Positions 7,353 to 17,041 of a stretch of 48,456 nucleotides of DNA are shown piece after piece. Under the pieces are notes generated by a model that did not search any database, had not been told where the DNA came from, and was given only the letters and a program-made list of their open reading frames with translations. Location of the stretch: NCBI GenBank assembly GCA_947074295.1, contig CAMTPC010000011.1, positions 1 through 48,456 on the forward strand, given 5' to 3'. The stretch is from an uncultured Bacteroides sp. Its GTDB lineage: Bacteria; Bacteroidota; Bacteroidia; Bacteroidales; Bacteroidaceae. A program made the position numbers and the translations under genes. Positions within the stretch are counted from its first letter, which is position 1. Each line of letters opens with the position of its first letter.

Positions 7353-9578
7353 CTAGAAATAATAGCCTAGGTTGATGTAGAATGATGCCTCTTTGGCTTG
7401 GTTCGAATAGCCTATTATGGCTTCTAATGGGCCAATTATACTATTATATGCATAGCCCGCACTTATTCCAAATCGGCATGTGTTCTTGAATATGTCTTTT
7501 ATACCATCGCTTTGCAATAATACATTTCCCGTTAAACTGATATAATTATTATTGCCTATCTGTTGACGTAGTTTCAACCCTATGATAGCTGCCGAGTTCT
7601 GAACTAACTCCATGTGGTTGATACCTGCGAAAGGCATCTGTTGTGGTACGAATCTGCCGAAATAATTGCCTCCGATGAAATTGTAGAATGGATAGGCAAT
7701 GTAGTTTCCGGCAAGTACACGCCCATAGATCGAAGGTAGAATTGTGAATTTAGGCGCTGGTGAATAGGCTCCTTCCCAAGCTGCGTCAATGGCCGAGAAT
7801 GGATTGTGCCCATTGTATTTGGCGAAATTGTCTGTATAAAGACTGTAGCTGGCTTTGAACTTTGAACCCCTAGTAGGAAAATAAGCTTTATTGAAAGAGT
7901 TATATTGTACGTTCACGAAATAAGTAAAGAAATGCTCTGGGCTAATATGAATATCAAATTCCGGCGAATTATAGAGCAGATTATTATACTTATAATATTC
8001 GAAGCGTAAACCGAATTCAAACAAGAAATTACGGAACCATAGATCGGAAAAACTGAATTCGCCCAACTGATATTTATAGGTAGTGTTGTAGGCTTTTTTT
8101 CCGCGGTCGTAAATGTTGATATCGTTATATTCGAATTGATATGCAAAATTGAAATTGCGCATTTGCAGTGGCTCGATGGTATAATCAAGCCTTGCTACAT
8201 ATCTCTGTCCTAAACGCCCAGTGATAGCAACTTTTGTGGGTATCTTCGTCTTTAAATTGAGTGAGGCATTGAGTAGGAGTGAAGCAATTTCCTCAGAGTC
8301 AAATCGTACGCCTATATTGATGTTTTTTTCGTATTTTTCCTGTAGAAGGAAATCAAGATTGTATTTGCCATTCTCGGCAGGTGTCAATTTATAATTTACG
8401 TTAGAGTAAGCTTGACCACCACGCAAAATGGCGAGTGCGTTCTCTAATTGCTGTTTGGTGATAAATGGGCTGTCGTCTTTTAACTTGCATTTACGCAACA
8501 GCCATTTTTTATCATCATCTTTGATTCCTGTAAAGTTGATGTTATTGATATAAATCTTGCTGTCGTCAAAATAGGCTGTATCGTAAACGGGATAGTCGGG
8601 ACGATAGTCAAGAGCTAGGCCTAAGTTCTTTTTTAGTTGAATGAGCTCATCTCGTTTGGCGTTAGCGGCCTGCCAACCACGTTGCATCAATGAATCCATA
8701 TCAGCAGGAACAAAGCTATAGGTTGAGTAGCCTTGCACATCTACCTTTATATATATATTGGTTTTTTTTACATTCTCCTCGTAAAGAGATTGTCCAGTCA
8801 AGCCGATGATTTGCATCAATATCTCTGGGGTGGAGTTAAGCTGATCGGACTCCTTTAGATTATTTTGTACATCAACTCCGATGATAATGTCAGCACCCAT
8901 CTTCAAGGCGATGTCTACTGGGTAGTTGTCAATCATGCCGCCATCGACTAAAACCGCGCTATCCAAACGCATTGGTGTGAAAACTCCCGGAATCGACATG
9001 CTGGAACGCATGGCAGTAGATAGAACACCTTCGTGAAAAACATATTTTGTTCCATTAACGATGTCTTCGGATACGCAAGCAAACGGGATGGGAAGTTTGT
9101 CAAACTTTACACTATCATGATAGCCCATGGTGAGCTCTTGGAAAAGATTATTGAGGTTGATGCCTTGTATTAAACCACCAGCTGCTTTTTTGCGTGTTTT
9201 TTTATTGACGGGGATTGAGAGTACATAGGTTTCAGCATCTTTTTTTTCTGCCATATTCTGCTCGCTCCGTTTGATTTTATCGCTGAGAAGAAAAGTCCAG
9301 TCTTGCTCTTTCACCATTTCTTCAAGTTGTTCCGGAGTATAACCAATGGCACTCAGACCAGCTACAATAGATCCCATACTGGTACCAATGATGTAGTCAA
9401 TGGGTATGCCTACTTCACGGATAACTTTTAGTGCACTAATGTGGGCTACACCCTTGGCGCCTCCACCACTCAACACGACGGCTACTTTCTTGCGTGGTTG
9501 CTCTTCTTGTGCATGTACGGGATGGATGGATAAGATGCAGAGAAGCGGAATGAGAATGATGCTTAAATATTTTTTCAT
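7353..9578 (-). CDS. patatin-like phospholipase with POTRA and outer-membrane beta-barrel domains
   Basis: 741 residues. A signal peptide (1-23, ending VHAQ) is followed by a patatin domain (about 30-235) with oxyanion GGGAKG (38-43), nucleophile GTSMG (S67) and catalytic DGG (D212). A POTRA-like segment (about 340-420) precedes a BamA/TamA-type 16-strand barrel (about 425-741) that ends in an aromatic residue (GYYF). This is the PlpD/FplA architecture (type Vd autotransporter-like), in which the lipase is held at or released from the outer membrane. Both catalytic residues are present, so it should be active on phospholipids or lysophospholipids. It leads a minus-strand cluster with an acyltransferase, and a TATGTTTG -7 box lies at 9622-9615. 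Confidence 0.92.
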   Translation of the reverse strand: MKKYLSIILIPLLCILSIHPVHAQEEQPRKKVAVVLSGGGAKGVAHISALKVIREVGIPIDYIIGTSMGSIVAGLSAIGYTPEQLEEMVKEQDWTFLLSDKIKRSEQNMAEKKDAETYVLSIPVNKKTRKKAAGGLIQGINLNNLFQELTMGYHDSVKFDKLPIPFACVSEDIVNGTKYVFHEGVLSTAMRSSMSIPGVFTPMRLDSAVLVDGGMIDNYPVDIALKMGADIIIGVDVQNNLKESDQLNSTPEILMQIIGLTGQSLYEENVKKTNIYIKVDVQGYSTYSFVPADMDSLMQRGWQAANAKRDELIQLKKNLGLALDYRPDYPVYDTAYFDDSKIYINNINFTGIKDDDKKWLLRKCKLKDDSPFITKQQLENALAILRGGQAYSNVNYKLTPAENGKYNLDFLLQEKYEKNINIGVRFDSEEIASLLLNASLNLKTKIPTKVAITGRLGQRYVARLDYTIEPLQMRNFNFAYQFEYNDINIYDRGKKAYNTTYKYQLGEFSFSDLWFRNFLFEFGLRFEYYKYNNLLYNSPEFDIHISPEHFFTYFVNVQYNSFNKAYFPTRGSKFKASYSLYTDNFAKYNGHNPFSAIDAAWEGAYSPAPKFTILPSIYGRVLAGNYIAYPFYNFIGGNYFGRFVPQQMPFAGINHMELVQNSAAIIGLKLRQQIGNNNYISLTGNVLLQSDGIKDIFKNTCRFGISAGYAYNSIIGPLEAIIGYSNQAKEASFYINLGYYF

Positions 9579-9863
9579 ATAAATATTTCTGGTTAGTTAT
9601 ATTTCATAATCTTGCAAACATAACAAAATAATTATAACATATTAAACATATATTTAATATTTTTTGTTCGTTATGGCCAAATGTTACTTCTAATATACTT
9701 TTTTACCTCAAAATAATGTATTATTCGACTTGGTATTGGCATTTAGGATGTAAAAAGGAAATTTCTTACTTCGTAATTCAGAAAAAAATGCGAAATTTGC
9801 ATCGATTATCTATTTAAAAATATAGAAATAGAACTAACTAACACCTTTAAATATTTAAGAAAA

Positions 9864-11507
9864 ATGACAAAAAGTGCATTGCAAATCGCAAGGGCTGCCT
9901 ATCAGCCCAAACTTCCAAAAGCGCTAAAAGGAGCCGTGAAAACTGTTATAGGTGCTCCAACTCAATCTGTAGCCGATCAGGACGCTATCAAACAATTATT
10001 CCCTAACACATATGGTATGCCTTTGATAACTTTCGAGGCAGGTGAACCAATGAAACATGCTCCTATCAATGTAGGTGTCATCTTGTCTGGTGGACAAGCA
10101 CCTGGTGGTCACAATGTGATTTCGGGTTTATTTGATGGAATCAAATCACTTAATGCTGATAGCAAACTCTATGGTTTTATTTTAGGTCCTGGTGGCTTGG
10201 TAGATCATAACTATATGGAGCTGACTTCTACAATCATTGACGAATACCGCAATACTGGCGGTTTTGATATCATCGGTTCGGGACGTACTAAGTTAGAAAA
10301 AGAAGAACAATTTGATAAAGGTTACGAAATCTTGAAACAATTAGGCATTCAGGCACTAGTTATCATCGGAGGTGATGATTCTAACACGAATGCATGTGTT
10401 TTGGCTGAATATTATGCGGCTAAGAAATATGGTGTTCAAGTAATCGGTTGCCCTAAGACTATTGATGGTGATTTGAAGAACGAAATGATTGAAACTTCTT
10501 TCGGATTTGACACTGCATGTAAAGTATACTCTGAAGTTATCGGTAATATTCAACGTGACTGTAATTCGGCACGCAAATATTGGCACTTCATTAAATTGAT
10601 GGGTCGCTCGGCTTCTCATATCGCTTTGGAATGTGCTTTGCAAGTTCAACCAAATGTTTGTATCGTTTCAGAAGAAGTTGAATCAAAGGATATGTCTTTG
10701 GATGATGTAGTGACTTATATTGCGGAGATTGTCGCTACACGTGCTGCCGAAGGTAACAACTTTGGTACAGTGTTGATTCCAGAAGGCTTAATAGAGTTTA
10801 TTCCTGCAATGAAAAGACTCATCGCCGAATTGAATGACTTCTTGGCTGCTAATGCAGAAGAGTTCTCTCATATCAAGAAATCGCATCAACGTGACTACAT
10901 CATCAGTAAACTTTCTCCAGCTAATGCTGCAGTTTATGCTAGCTTGCCTGATACTGTGGCGCGCCAGTTGACACTCGATCGTGACCCACACGGCAATGTA
11001 CAAGTATCACTTATCGAAACAGAAAAACTACTTTCGGAAATGGTAGCGACTAAATTGGCTACTTGGAAAGCTGAAGGTAAATTTGATGGTAAATTTGCTG
11101 CTTTACACCACTTCTTCGGATATGAAGGTCGTTGTGCTGCTCCTTCTAACTATGATGCAGACTATTGTTACTCATTAGGATATACAGCTTCAATGTTGAT
11201 CGCTGATGGTAAGACAGGTTATATGTCATCGGTTCGCAACACAACTGCTCCTGCCGAAGAATGGATTGCAGGTGGTGTGCCCATCACAATGATGATGAAT
11301 ATGGAACGTCGTCATGGCGAAATGAAACCGGTGATTCAGAAAGCTTTGGTACGTTTGGATGGTGCACCATTCAAAACATTTGTTGAACACAGAGAACGTT
11401 GGGCGAAATTGACAGACTATGTTTATCCTGGTCCTATTCAATACTTTGGTCCTTCGGCTGTTTGCGACCAACCTACTAAAACACTTCTGTTAGAACAAGG
11501 AAAATAA
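9864..11507 (+). CDS. pfp: pyrophosphate--fructose-6-phosphate 1-phosphotransferase
   Basis: 547 residues, the long PPi-PFK form. It reversibly phosphorylates fructose 6-phosphate with pyrophosphate in glycolysis, saving ATP. GGDD at 169-172 has Asp where ATP-dependent enzymes have Gly, the mark of PPi use. [10 protein letters not shown] (197-206) holds the catalytic Asp201 and the PPi-contacting Lys198. The N-terminal loop GGQAPGGHN (76-84) binds the phosphoryl donor. Standalone gene: 285 bases of AT-rich leader upstream and a perfect terminator at 11521-11561. No regulatory ACT-like domain is visible. Confidence 0.95.
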   Translation: MTKSALQIARAAYQPKLPKALKGAVKTVIGAPTQSVADQDAIKQLFPNTYGMPLITFEAGEPMKHAPINVGVILSGGQAPGGHNVISGLFDGIKSLNADSKLYGFILGPGGLVDHNYMELTSTIIDEYRNTGGFDIIGSGRTKLEKEEQFDKGYEILKQLGIQALVIIGGDDSNTNACVLAEYYAAKKYGVQVIGCPKTIDGDLKNEMIETSFGFDTACKVYSEVIGNIQRDCNSARKYWHFIKLMGRSASHIALECALQVQPNVCIVSEEVESKDMSLDDVVTYIAEIVATRAAEGNNFGTVLIPEGLIEFIPAMKRLIAELNDFLAANAEEFSHIKKSHQRDYIISKLSPANAAVYASLPDTVARQLTLDRDPHGNVQVSLIETEKLLSEMVATKLATWKAEGKFDGKFAALHHFFGYEGRCAAPSNYDADYCYSLGYTASMLIADGKTGYMSSVRNTTAPAEEWIAGGVPITMMMNMERRHGEMKPVIQKALVRLDGAPFKTFVEHRERWAKLTDYVYPGPIQYFGPSAVCDQPTKTLLLEQGK

Positions 11508-11520
11508 GAATCCTAAATAA

Positions 11521-11561
11521 AAAACGGTAAACAGAATGATTTAACTTCTGTTTACCGTTTT
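11521..11561 (+). terminator. intrinsic terminator after pfp
   Basis: A perfect 16-bp inverted repeat (AAAACGGTAAACAGAA with its complement, 11546-11561) with a 9-base loop, the right arm ending in TTTT. It begins 14 bases after the pfp stop and ends 14 bases before the lysozyme start. Confidence 0.85.
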
Positions 11562-11575
11562 AAATTATCGGACTG

Positions 11576-12427
11576 ATGCCTTCTAGAAGAGACAAGAAAA
11601 ACCCGAGTAAATCTTTGCGTCCACGAAAGAAAACAGGTCGCAGGAAAAAGAAACAGCAATCCAAACGAATGCCTGTGTGGTTGCGTAATGTGTTGTTGTT
11701 GCTCATTGTCATCTTCTTCTCTTCTGCAGGCTATTATTTCTTTATAAGGCCTTATCGTTTTGTTTGGAAAGATTGTAGGGGCGATAAAGCTTATAATGTA
11801 TGCATGCCGTGTTGTTATGATATTCATGGCATAGATGTGTCACATCATCAAGGTAGTATTGATTGGAGAAAACTTTCAGAACGGCGAGTGGAGAAATATC
11901 CTATTGAATTTGTATTTGTTAAGGCCACTGAAGGTACGGATCATTTGGATACTGCGTTTGAATTTAATTTTGAAGAAGCACGTAACCATAGTTTCATACG
12001 AGGTGCTTATCATTTCTTCTCATCACGCACAGAACCTGACTTGCAGGCACAAAATTTTATAGAAACAGTGCGTTTAATGCCTGGCGATCTGCCACCTGTT
12101 CTCGACGTAGAAGAAGCTAAACATTCATCAGGGAAAGAACTCCAAAGACGGGTAAAAGTATGGTTGGATATTGTTGAAAATCATTATGGTGTTAAACCTA
12201 TTATTTATACATCCTATAATTTTAGGACAAAACATCTGAATGACACAGTATTTGATGCATATCCATATTGGATAGCTCATTATTATGTAGATTCTGTGAG
12301 ATATACCGGAAAATGGTCCTTCTGGCAACATACAGATAGAAGCTCAATTCCCGGTATTAATAAGGATGTGGATATGAATGTTTTTAATGGGACAATGGAA
12401 GAATTAATTCAGCTTACTCTAAAATGA
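11576..12427 (+). CDS. membrane-anchored GH25 lysozyme (N-acetylmuramidase)
   Basis: 283 residues. A strongly basic N-terminal tail (1-32) is followed by one membrane segment (about 38-56), so the enzyme is probably anchored in the inner membrane and faces the periplasm. The GH25 domain spans about 82-280: HGIDVSHHQG (D87), FVFVKATEG (E119), and PPVLDVEE with D177 and catalytic E179. It cuts the MurNAc-GlcNAc bond of peptidoglycan. The start is close behind the pfp terminator. The 3' end overlaps the convergent prmA gene by 14 bases. Confidence 0.92.
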   Translation: MPSRRDKKNPSKSLRPRKKTGRRKKKQQSKRMPVWLRNVLLLLIVIFFSSAGYYFFIRPYRFVWKDCRGDKAYNVCMPCCYDIHGIDVSHHQGSIDWRKLSERRVEKYPIEFVFVKATEGTDHLDTAFEFNFEEARNHSFIRGAYHFFSSRTEPDLQAQNFIETVRLMPGDLPPVLDVEEAKHSSGKELQRRVKVWLDIVENHYGVKPIIYTSYNFRTKHLNDTVFDAYPYWIAHYYVDSVRYTGKWSFWQHTDRSSIPGINKDVDMNVFNGTMEELIQLTLK

Positions 12428-13259
12428 ATTTAACCGCTGACCATTTATTCTTCTCAGTGTGATGCACAAAGTGCAAACCGTATAATCTAGCTTCATCACA
12501 AATAGATGGAATATCTTCAACATAAAACCCACTCATATATAATGTAGCGCCTTTATTCATACATGACACATAGGTTTTCATGTCTTCTAGTAGAATATTA
12601 CGATTGATATTTGCGATGATGACATCATATTTATCATCACTGGAAAGGATTGAAGCATCGCCAAGTTTTACCTCTACGTTATTGATCTTGTTGAGTGTTA
12701 AGTTTTCGAGTGAATTACGCACGCACCATTCGTCTATATCAATAGCTGTACAATTTTTTGCACCTCGCATGCAGGCCATTATCGCAAGAATGGCTGTCCC
12801 GCAACCCATATCGAGTATATCTTTACCCGTGAAATCTTCATCTAGTAATGCTTCAATCAAAAGACTGGTGGTTTCGTGATGACCCGTTCCGAATGCCATT
12901 TGTGGATTGATGACAATGTCATATTCCGCTTTAGGCACATCGAGATGGAATGTACTATGAATTACACAACGATCACCTATGACAATGGGTTGAAAGAAGT
13001 TCTTTTCCCATTCTTCATTCCAGTTTTTATCTTCTGCTTCTTTAATTTCCCATGTTAACTGGGTATCTGTTAAAGGAAATTCAGTCATGGCTTCTTTAAA
13101 TGATTGCTCTGAAAATTGTTGTTGCTGGATGTAGGCTTTCAATATTTCCTCCTCGTTGACGAAACTCTCAAAACCGATTTCAGCTAATAAAGCACATAGA
13201 ATGTCGTTGGCAGTTTCGCTGAAAGGTAGAGTATGGATAGTGGCCTCAAAATACTTCAT
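12414..13259 (-). CDS. prmA: ribosomal protein L11 methyltransferase
   Basis: 281 residues. A SAM-dependent methyltransferase with DMGCGTAILAI for the SAM site and NPQMAFGTGHHETT upstream of it, a signature of the PrmA family. The N-terminal part (about 1-90) matches the L11-recognition region. It trimethylates ribosomal protein L11. Single minus-strand gene converging on the GH25 lysozyme; the last 14 bases of the two genes overlap, leaving no room for a terminator between them. Confidence 0.93.
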   Translation of the reverse strand: MKYFEATIHTLPFSETANDILCALLAEIGFESFVNEEEILKAYIQQQQFSEQSFKEAMTEFPLTDTQLTWEIKEAEDKNWNEEWEKNFFQPIVIGDRCVIHSTFHLDVPKAEYDIVINPQMAFGTGHHETTSLLIEALLDEDFTGKDILDMGCGTAILAIMACMRGAKNCTAIDIDEWCVRNSLENLTLNKINNVEVKLGDASILSSDDKYDVIIANINRNILLEDMKTYVSCMNKGATLYMSGFYVEDIPSICDEARLYGLHFVHHTEKNKWSAVKFILE

Positions 13260-13326
13260 GGATGCAAATGTTATTGAATGAATAAATTAACTTTAGGGAA
13301 ATCCCTATTTAAGTATCGGGAATTTC

Positions 13327-13359
13327 TTTAGAGTAGGTATATTTCCTGAATTATATTTG
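13327..13359 (+). promoter_or_regulatory. promoter of the W/G- and Ser-rich protein gene
   Basis: TATATTTG at 13352-13359 matches the -7 consensus, and TTTA at 13327-13330 lies 21 bases upstream (one base off TTTG). Transcription would start near 13366, leaving a leader of about 35 bases. Confidence 0.6.
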
Positions 13360-13400
13360 TATTGCAAAAATATAGTTTAGAAAATTAATACTACAAAGAT

Positions 13401-14744
13401 ATGAAAAAGATTGCTTTAATATTATTGGCAGCCTTGTTATTTCCGATAGGAATAATGGCTCAGAGCTCCGGAGACGATCTGTATTTCGTACCTTCAAAAA
13501 ATAAAAAGAGTACGCAGACTAATACTTCTCGCACAACGCCAACTTCAACTACTACTAATATTTATACTACTCCAGGTAGTACAGTTGTAGTACAAGATGG
13601 TGCTACTAATAATAACGGTGAGCGTGATATCGATGAATACAACCGTCGATTCATGTCGCAATACGTTGACATGGATAGTGACAATGATACTGTTTATATC
13701 CGAGATTCGCGCGAACGTCGCTCTTCGCAGCTTGATGGCGAATGGGTGAATGGTGAATTCAATGGAACAGAAAGTGATTATGAGCTTGCAGAGCGCATCA
13801 TTCGCTTCCGTAATCCTCGTTATGCCATAAGCATTGGTAGTCCGATGTATTATGATGTGGTATATGGGATGAATTCTTGGGATTGGAATGTGTATACAGA
13901 TGGCCTTTATGCTTATGCTTTTCCAACTTTCTCTAACCCGTTGTGGTGGAACTGGCAGTTTAATTCTTATAGTTGGAACTGGAATTGGGGCTGGGGGCCA
14001 TCTTGGGGATGGGGCAGACCTTATTGGGGCTCAGGCTGGGGACCATCTTGGGGCTGGGGACCTGGTTGGTGTGGCGGTCCAGGATGGAACAGACCCGGAT
14101 GGGGTGGAGGACCTGGTTGGGGACCCGCATGGGGTGGCCATGGCGGTGGAAATTGGAACAGACCAACCACTTATTACAACAATAGAAGATCAAATAATAG
14201 TATCAGTGCTCCTTCTGCACGCCCTTCCTCTGGTAGTCAGAATACAGTCGGAACTACCTCACGTCGTAGTACCACTTCAAATAATGGAACATCAACAAAT
14301 GGAAGTAGTTCCACAACAACATCTCGTAGGGTAGTAGGTACGCGATCAAACACTACTTCTGATAGGCAACACTCTACTTCTAGTCGCTCAGATGGTGGCT
14401 CAACTTCTCGTAACTCAACGACTTATACTAGGCCAAGCAGTACTCGAACAAATAACTCAAGCGGTACTTCGCAACGTACATCATCGAGTAGTTCATCATC
14501 AAGAAGCAATAGCTCTACATATACCCGTGGAAGTTCACAATCTACTTCTAGATCGCAATCTTCTGGTAGTACCTCTCGTGCTTCTTCAGGTAATAGCTCT
14601 TCTTCAAGAAGTTCATCGTCTAATTATTCTTCTGGTAGTAGTAGCCGCTCTTCTGGAAGCAGCTATTCAGGGGGTAGTTCATCAAGAAGTAGTAGTGGTA
14701 GTAGCTCATCGCGCAGTAGTGGTGGAGGTAGTAGTCGCAGATAA
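13401..14744 (+). CDS. secreted low-complexity protein: Trp/Gly-rich centre, Ser/Arg/Thr-rich tail
   Basis: 447 residues with a clear signal peptide (1-20, ending IMAQ). Residues about 85-190 are a normal, partly charged segment. Residues about 190-255 are a run of WGWGPSWGWG-like units built on Trp, Gly and Pro. From about 270 to the end the chain is almost wholly Ser, Arg, Thr, Gly and Asn (SSSRSS-like), positively charged and probably disordered. No enzyme motif is visible. Such proteins are often mislabelled vitellogenin in Bacteroides. A cell-surface or envelope structural role is possible but unproven. The next gene, a FadL-like porin, starts 30 bases on, so the two probably share a transcript. 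Low-complexity coding also creates several long false frames here. Confidence 0.85.
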   Translation: MKKIALILLAALLFPIGIMAQSSGDDLYFVPSKNKKSTQTNTSRTTPTSTTTNIYTTPGSTVVVQDGATNNNGERDIDEYNRRFMSQYVDMDSDNDTVYIRDSRERRSSQLDGEWVNGEFNGTESDYELAERIIRFRNPRYAISIGSPMYYDVVYGMNSWDWNVYTDGLYAYAFPTFSNPLWWNWQFNSYSWNWNWGWGPSWGWGRPYWGSGWGPSWGWGPGWCGGPGWNRPGWGGGPGWGPAWGGHGGGNWNRPTTYYNNRRSNNSISAPSARPSSGSQNTVGTTSRRSTTSNNGTSTNGSSSTTTSRRVVGTRSNTTSDRQHSTSSRSDGGSTSRNSTTYTRPSSTRTNNSSGTSQRTSSSSSSSRSNSSTYTRGSSQSTSRSQSSGSTSRASSGNSSSSRSSSSNYSSGSSSRSSGSSYSGGSSSRSSSGSSSSRSSGGGSSRR

Positions 14745-14774
14745 AAAAGATATTCACGTTAAATCTATTAAGAC

Positions 14775-16376
14775 ATGAAAAGTTTGAAAATATTTTTGGG
14801 TACTGTTTGTGCCATTGTATTATCTTATCCTGTATTGGCTCAAACTACAATATATGATGCTAACCGTCTATTAGGAACTGATCTGAATGGTACTGCCCGT
14901 TATATTGGGATGGGTGGTGCAATGGGTGCATTGGGTGGCGATATTACCACGATGTCTACCAATCCTGCAGGTATCGGTATTTACCGGAGTAATGATGTAA
15001 TGGTTTCTTTTGGCTTTGCCAACAATGGAATGAAAACAGAATATCCAGGACAGACAAATGAACTGAACGATTTTTTTGGTTCTTTCGATAATGCCGGATT
15101 TGTATTTGCCTATAAAATTGGCAACCAGACACCACTCCGCTATGTGAATTTCGGATTCAATTATCGTCGAACCAAATCGTTTAACCGTAACTCATTTATG
15201 GGAGGAACTTATTTGAGTTCTCAAACACAGCAGATGGCAGATATGACTAATGCTTCTAATGTAGGAGTAAGTGCACTTGAAGCAAATAATGCATATTTTG
15301 ATAGCAATGTGCCATGGTTGGGTATTTTAGGTTATGATTCTTATTTGGTAAATCCCTGGTATAAAGATGGTAAACTCGGTGGTTTCGATCCTTATTATAT
15401 GCAAGGAGATGAGACTGATGCTGTTTATCGTGCTCGCGAAAGAGGTGGTTTAAATGAGTTTGACTTTAATCTAGCCTTCAATTTGTATGATCGTGTTTAC
15501 TTTGGTGCTACCGTAGGTGTTTATTATCTTGATTATACTCGCAATAGCAATTATTCTGAAGATTATTTCTATCAGGATAATGGTGAATGGATGACTGCTG
15601 GTGGATATACTTTGAATAACTATTATCATTCATCGGGTACGGGTGTGGATGTTAAATTAGGAATGATAGTTCGTCCTTTTGAAAATTCACCTTTGCGCAT
15701 TGGTGCAGCTGTACATACGCCTACGTTTTATCGTATTACAGAATATACTTCGGCAAGTATTGATTTTGATGTTGATGTATTAAATGAGAATGATGTATAT
15801 GTACAGCAAACAGGTAACACTTATACACAAGACAGCTATGGCAATGATATGCGTAGTGAAACAGTGAATAAGATTGTAACTCCATGGCGCTATAATTTGA
15901 GTTTAGGTTATACGATTGGAAGTGCGGTAGCTTTAGGGGTTGAATATGAATATGCGGACTATAGTCGCACGAAGTTAAAATATGACGATGGTATTACGAT
16001 GTCCGTTGAGACTGAAGATGCTCGCAATATGTTGAAAGGAGTTAGCACTATTAAGGCTGGTGCAGAGTTTAAAATTGTTCCTGAGTTCGCTTTTCGTGTA
16101 GGTTATAATCATATTACATCTGCAATGACAGATGATGCCTTTAAATATTTACCTTCAAATAGTGTTCGTACGGATACAGAGTATTCTAATCTTAAGTCTG
16201 CTAACAACTATACTTTTGGTATTGGTTATCGTGGTGAGAGTTTTTATGCTGATCTAGCATACCAATTTAATACTTATAAAGAGCATTTTTATGCGTTTGA
16301 TAATATTGATTTGACAAGAACAAAGGTTATTAATAAGAACAGTAAAGTTGTCTGTACGATTGGAATGCGTTTCTAA
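14775..16376 (+). CDS. OmpP1/FadL-family outer membrane transport protein
   Basis: 533 residues. Signal peptide (1-22, ending LAQ), then the hallmark N-terminal region with GGAMGALGGD and TNPAGIGIYR, as in FadL/TodX hatch domains. The rest is beta-rich barrel ending VCTIGMRF with a terminal Phe, as expected for BAM insertion. The family takes hydrophobic compounds across the outer membrane. Bacteroides copies are often called hemin receptor, for which I see no evidence. It probably shares a transcript with the upstream low-complexity secreted protein. The unit ends at the 16421-16462 hairpin. Confidence 0.87.
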   Translation: MKSLKIFLGTVCAIVLSYPVLAQTTIYDANRLLGTDLNGTARYIGMGGAMGALGGDITTMSTNPAGIGIYRSNDVMVSFGFANNGMKTEYPGQTNELNDFFGSFDNAGFVFAYKIGNQTPLRYVNFGFNYRRTKSFNRNSFMGGTYLSSQTQQMADMTNASNVGVSALEANNAYFDSNVPWLGILGYDSYLVNPWYKDGKLGGFDPYYMQGDETDAVYRARERGGLNEFDFNLAFNLYDRVYFGATVGVYYLDYTRNSNYSEDYFYQDNGEWMTAGGYTLNNYYHSSGTGVDVKLGMIVRPFENSPLRIGAAVHTPTFYRITEYTSASIDFDVDVLNENDVYVQQTGNTYTQDSYGNDMRSETVNKIVTPWRYNLSLGYTIGSAVALGVEYEYADYSRTKLKYDDGITMSVETEDARNMLKGVSTIKAGAEFKIVPEFAFRVGYNHITSAMTDDAFKYLPSNSVRTDTEYSNLKSANNYTFGIGYRGESFYADLAYQFNTYKEHFYAFDNIDLTRTKVINKNSKVVCTIGMRF

Positions 16377-16420
16377 TGAAGTAATTATTATTATATTTAT
16401 AAATTTTCAGTGTGTGTAAT

Positions 16421-16462
16421 AAAACCCCTGAGGACCAAATTTAAATGGTTCAAAGGGGTTTT
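16421..16462. terminator. shared terminator between the FadL-like gene and guaD
   Basis: AAAACCCCT (16421-16429) pairs with AGGGGTTTT (16454-16462), with a second stem of GGACC/GGTTC inside. It lies between convergent genes and its A/T flanks would serve both strands. Confidence 0.75.
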
Positions 16463-16489
16463 ATATTTAGAGCTATTTAAGAGTAGATC

Positions 16490-16963
16490 TTAATATTCAA
16501 TCTTATCTTCTTTCTCTGTCCAATCTTTAAAGGCTTTTAAAGCCTCATTGTGCAATAATTCTTCAGATGGAAGTTTCCTATCTTGCGGTTTTAATTCCAA
16601 CTCATCATAAATGAAAGAATCGTCAAATCCAATATCTTTGGCATCTGTCTTGTTATTGCCATAATAGATTTTATCAAGGTGCGCCCAATAAATGGCACCT
16701 AGACACATGGGGCATGGTTCACAAGAAGTATAAATCTCATGACCGCTTAGATCAAAAGTACCTAACTTTTTAGCGGCAGTTCGTATTGCACTAACTTCGG
16801 CGTGGGCTGTAGGATCACACGAACAGGTCACGCGGTTAACACCTTCGGCTACAATCTCCCCATTTTTTACAATAACAGCTCCGAAAGGTCCACCGCCATT
16901 TTTTATATTTTCTATAGAAAGCTCTATAGCTCTTCTCATTAATTCATCTTTTGTCATAGCCAA
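16490..16963 (-). CDS. guaD: guanine deaminase (CDA-fold nucleoside/base deaminase)
   Basis: 157 residues. Zinc site of the cytidine-deaminase fold: HAE (H54, catalytic E56) and PCPMC (C84, C87). The surrounding sequence (DPTAHAEVSAIR, YTSCEPCPMCLGAIYWA, GFDDSFIYDE) and a C-terminal tail ending in Tyr resemble Bacillus subtilis GuaD much more than TadA. GuaD converts guanine to xanthine and ammonia. The alternative, a tRNA adenosine deaminase, is less likely because the TadA-specific region is missing and the GuaD tail is present. A TATCTTTG -7 box lies at 16992-16985. Confidence 0.85.
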   Translation of the reverse strand: MAMTKDELMRRAIELSIENIKNGGGPFGAVIVKNGEIVAEGVNRVTCSCDPTAHAEVSAIRTAAKKLGTFDLSGHEIYTSCEPCPMCLGAIYWAHLDKIYYGNNKTDAKDIGFDDSFIYDELELKPQDRKLPSEELLHNEALKAFKDWTEKEDKIEY

Positions 16964-17041
16964 AAATTGTTTATGGTTTAAAGCAAAGATATAAATATTA
17001 AATTAGAACTTTTCATTTTGCTTGTTAATAGATGTAGAGCA

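Noticed and set aside
13888..14334. A 148-codon plus-strand frame in another register of the W/G-rich gene
   Set aside because: It arises from the repetitive GGN-rich coding; it has no start context or signal peptide, while the main frame has both.
14392..14778. A 128-codon plus-strand frame rich in Val, Leu and His
   Set aside because: It is the second-register reading of Ser/Arg repeats of the same gene and overlaps the start of the porin gene.
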